Source: CAZQBY01 sp964592405 [NCBI: uncultured archaeon]
GTDB lineage: Archaea > Altiarchaeota > Altiarchaeia > JAFGQM01
Reading direction: 5' to 3'
Length of the DNA: 64,000 nt
NCBI GenBank assembly: GCA_964592405.1
Contig: CAZQBY010000007.1
Span: forward strand, 1 to 64,000
The translations under genes were made by a program, and so were the position numbers. Shown in pieces: positions 61,939-64,000 of this stretch (its first letter is position 1; each line of letters starts with the position of its first letter). The notes beneath the pieces are model-generated. The model had not been told where the DNA came from. It saw only the letters and a list, made by a program, of their open reading frames with translations, and did not search any database.

Positions 61939-62087
61939 TGCGGGGGACGCGATTCGAACGCGCGCAGGCCTAAGCCACAGGATTTCTTTGACCCTTCCGG
62001 CAAATCGTTTCTTTCCGCCGGCGCTTTCTTTTTGAAAGAAAGGGCCGCTTAAGTCCTGCCCGTTTGACCAGACTCCGGCACCCCCGC
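61939..62087 (-). tRNA. tRNA-Leu(UAA) with 64-base intron
   Basis: The exons form a class II tRNA: acceptor stem GCGGGGG/CCCCCGC, D stem CCG/CGG, anticodon stem CAGGA/TCCTG with loop CTTAAGA, variable arm GGC...GCC and T stem GCGCG/CGCGT around TTCGAAT. Anticodon TAA at 62049-62051. The intron (61984-62047) follows position 37. Its ends can pair (GGCCCTT with AAGGGTC) to give the bulge-helix-bulge cut by the archaeal endonuclease, with an inner AAAGAAAG hairpin. No CCA is encoded. RtcB and archease that ligate such exons are in this window. Confidence 0.93.
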
Positions 62088-62135
62088 AAGAGTGCAAAGG
62101 CTGGCAATATTGAGCCTAAGGGATTAAAAACCGGC

Positions 62136-63257
62136 TTATCCCAACTTCGCAGCTATCGCATCGCCCATGTCGCTGCAAGTAGCCTTCCCGCCAAGGTCCT
62201 TGGTCCTCACCTTCCCTTCCTTTATGACATCTTCAATTGCCCTGACGATGCGCTTTGCAGCCTCTTCCTCACCAATTTCATCCAGCATCATGGCACCTGC
62301 CCATATGGTAGCTATGGGATTCGCCCTGTTCATACCCTTGTACTTCGGCGCAGAGCCGTGGATTGGCTCGAACATGCTGATGCCGTCCGGGTTTATGTTC
62401 CCGCCCGGTGCCAGACCCAGCCCTCCCTGTATCATGGCACCCAGATCTGTTATTATGTCTCCGAACATGTTGGGAGTCACAACTACCTGGAACCACTCCG
62501 GATTCTTGACGAACCACATGGTTATGGCATCAACGAAATTGAACTCATGCTCAATGTTTGGATACTCCCTGCTTATTCTCTCGACGATGCCTCTCCAGAA
62601 GTTGTAAACATAACTCAGGACATTGGCCTTGTCCACAGCCGTAACGCGGGTCTTGCCCTTCTTCTTGGCCAGCTCAAATGCATACCTTATCACCCTTTCG
62701 GCGCCCTTCTCGCTGAGGACGCCTATCTGGTATGCTATCTCGCTACCATCCACATCGATATCCAATCCAAACTTTACTGAGTAGAGCGACCTTAGGACCT
62801 CAAGTTCCTGTTTGTTTTTTCCGATTTTGGCCCTGTTGCCTATCCCGACATAGAAATCTTCGGTGTTCTCTCTCACTACGTCGAAGTTTATGTGCTCCGG
62901 GCCCTTGCCTCTCAGGGGGCACCACACGCCCTCCAGAAGCCTTATGGGGCGCAGGTTTATGTATTGGTCAAAGTGGAAGCGCAGAGCCAGCAGTATGCCC
63001 TTCTCCAGTACGCCGGGTTCACACCTCGGATCTCCAAGAGCTCCAAGGTATATGGCATCACTCTTTTCCAGCTCCTTGAAAGTGTCTTCACTCACCAGCT
63101 CTCCGGTTTCCAGATAGTGGTCAGCACCCAGCGGGAAGTCGATCCAGTCTATTTCGAAGTTCTCCAGCTCGGAGACGCGGTCAAGGACCTTCCTCCCCTC
63201 TGCCACAATCTCTGGCCCTATGCCGTCCCCGGGTATTGATGCAATTTTGTAGGTCAT
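62136..63257 (-). CDS. leuB: 3-isopropylmalate dehydrogenase-family enzyme
   Basis: Oxidative decarboxylase of the isopropylmalate/isocitrate family. 373 residues: [10 protein letters not shown] opening, substrate loop [26 protein letters not shown], the metal ligands in DAITMWFV and [10 protein letters not shown], and [11 protein letters not shown] and [12 protein letters not shown] for the cofactor. Substrate could be isopropylmalate, or tartrate/methylmalate in relatives; the LeuD gene two genes upstream favours leucine (or isoleucine via citramalate) synthesis. Overlaps the isochorismatase stop by four bases. Confidence 0.86.
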   Translation of the reverse strand: MTYKIASIPGDGIGPEIVAEGRKVLDRVSELENFEIDWIDFPLGADHYLETGELVSEDTFKELEKSDAIYLGALGDPRCEPGVLEKGILLALRFHFDQYINLRPIRLLEGVWCPLRGKGPEHINFDVVRENTEDFYVGIGNRAKIGKNKQELEVLRSLYSVKFGLDIDVDGSEIAYQIGVLSEKGAERVIRYAFELAKKKGKTRVTAVDKANVLSYVYNFWRGIVERISREYPNIEHEFNFVDAITMWFVKNPEWFQVVVTPNMFGDIITDLGAMIQGGLGLAPGGNINPDGISMFEPIHGSAPKYKGMNRANPIATIWAGAMMLDEIGEEEAAKRIVRAIEDVIKEGKVRTKDLGGKATCSDMGDAIAAKLG

Positions 63258-63817
63258 TTTATGCTTTTAATAAAATCATCGACAGTCATTATCTTCATGC
63301 CCATGTTCTCCATGTCGCGCATGTTGGCGTCGTGGATTTCCTTGGTCTTCGAGCCGATTGCATCCGTCAGCAGTACCACATCGTAGTCCAGCGCCAGCGC
63401 GTCCACGGCCGTGGCGCGTATGCAGTTTGGGGATTGTATGCCGGCCAGCACTATCTTCCCGACGCCAGCCCTCCGCAGGAGTGAGTCCAGGTTCGTGTAG
63501 AAGAATGCGCTGAAGCGAGTCTTCGGCAGGATCGTCTCGCCCTCTCTGGGTTTCAGCTGCTCGACTATCTCCGAGCCCTCCGTCTTTTCAACGGCGTAGG
63601 GCGTTTTCCTGAACATCTCGTAGCGGAACTTTTCAACATCGCTCCCGTCTGCGCGGTGGACCCTCTTGACGTGGAATATCGGCAGGCCGGCCTTTCTGGA
63701 AGCCTCCAGGGCCCTTTTTATCTTGGGGACCACTTCCACGGCCCCGGGGATTCTCATGGCTCCGCCTGCCTCGACGAAGTCCTTCTGCATGTCCACAATC
63801 ATCAGCGCAGTCTTCAT
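63254..63817 (-). CDS. Isochorismatase-family cysteine hydrolase
   Basis: 187 residues from the ATG at 63817. Catalytic triad: D in [10 protein letters not shown] in LPKTRFSAF and C in [12 protein letters not shown]. Family members include nicotinamidase, isochorismatase and N-carbamoylsarcosine amidase; nicotinamidase-like enzymes are most common. It lies between leuD and leuB with four-base overlaps on each side, an unexpected third gene in this operon. A role in NAD salvage is possible; NAD is the cofactor of LeuB. Confidence 0.88.
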   Translation of the reverse strand: MKTALMIVDMQKDFVEAGGAMRIPGAVEVVPKIKRALEASRKAGLPIFHVKRVHRADGSDVEKFRYEMFRKTPYAVEKTEGSEIVEQLKPREGETILPKTRFSAFFYTNLDSLLRRAGVGKIVLAGIQSPNCIRATAVDALALDYDVVLLTDAIGSKTKEIHDANMRDMENMGMKIMTVDDFIKSIK

Positions 63818-64000
63818 TTTTTCCCGTCCAGCTCCTTCTTGACATGGGGCAGCAGGCCCCCGTCCTCGACTATCTTCATCATGAAGTCGGGCAGGGGCTC
63901 CGAGTCCAGCTCGACTCCCTTCGCTCTGACCTTGCCGGCCGCTATGTCTATCTCCACCTCGTCGCCCGTCTTTATCTTCTTGGATGCTCCCGGGCAAATG
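63814..64000 (-). CDS. leuD: 3-isopropylmalate dehydratase small subunit, C-terminal part (partial)
   Basis: The window cuts this gene on its 5' side. The visible 61 residues, ending EPLPDFMMKIVEDGGLL and [11 protein letters not shown], match the C-terminus of the LeuD/HacB small subunit of isopropylmalate isomerase. The ICPGASKKIKTGDEVEIDI segment before it is the swivel-domain end. Its stop overlaps the isochorismatase start. With LeuC (outside) it would isomerise isopropylmalate; citramalate and homoaconitate are alternatives. Confidence 0.85.
   Translation of the reverse strand, partial: ICPGASKKIKTGDEVEIDIAAGKVRAKGVELDSEPLPDFMMKIVEDGGLLPHVKKELDGKK

Noticed and set aside
62064-62780. Plus-strand open frame opposite leuB
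   Set aside because: Shadow of leuB overlapping the tRNA gene, no motif.

Overview
This window is archaeal chromosome. It encodes archaeal DnaG primase, aIF2 beta, aIF1A, NMD3, diphthine synthase, archease with RtcB, archaeal-type riboflavin synthase, an MC1 chromosomal protein, and a tRNA-Leu(UAA) with a bulge-helix-bulge intron. A tetrahydromethanopterin (H4MPT) C1 module, several Fe-S and oxygen-defence proteins and a very small [FeFe]-hydrogenase point to an anaerobe. The lineage is not settled from sequence alone. An uncultivated euryarchaeal-side group such as Altiarchaeota would fit, but that is a guess. No phage, transposase or CRISPR array is visible.

Layout. 0-3.2 kb: purine genes purQ-purL plus a JAMM metalloprotease. 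3.2-8.5 kb: DUF167, dnaG, a LonB-like AAA+ ATPase without a protease domain, archease and rtcB. 8.6-18 kb: ilvE, an H4MPT-type pterin gene, then ribD-ribBA-ribC-ribH running into fae-hps and mtdB, facing metF with a 51-residue zinc-domain partner. 18-19.8 kb: a DsrE-TusA-ferredoxin sulfur set and a cation exporter. 19.9-24 kb: translation and ribosome genes. 24-26.3 kb: methylthioadenosine salvage (apt, mtap, mtnA). 26.3-31 kb: Ogg2, the minimal [FeFe]-hydrogenase with a membrane partner, and an oxygen-defence cluster (rubrerythrin, superoxide reductase) that holds two frame-damaged genes (rubredoxin, ferredoxin-thioredoxin reductase). 31-34 kb: dehydrogenase and aldolases. 33.9-41.8 kb: a MoxR-DUF58-VWA (Bat-like) membrane operon headed by a coiled-coil protein. 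41.9-45.8 kb: SAH deaminase, SAH hydrolase, a zinc ribbon and phosphoglycerate mutase. 45.8-49.5 kb: CARDB protein, MC1, a TctA-like permease, DUF3467. 49.6-58.8 kb: a dockerin/MopE-like secreted protein facing an operon of nine proteins that start with a short leader and a hydrophobic helix, eight of them with a basic-Gly prepilin-like junction. 59-64 kb: a protein with five PH-like domains, tRNA-Leu, and leuB/leuD with an isochorismatase-family gene.

How the parts may work together. Reverse RuMP chemistry by Fae-Hps yields ribulose 5-phosphate, the substrate of RibB just upstream, while the released formaldehyde is captured on H4MPT and passed to MtdB or MetF. Riboflavin synthesis looks mosaic: bacterial-style RibD and RibBA feed an archaeal-style riboflavin synthase. 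The strongest candidates for something undescribed are the prepilin-like operon with its convergent calcium-binding surface protein, the minimal [FeFe]-hydrogenase with its membrane neighbour, and the MetF/51-residue zinc-domain pair.
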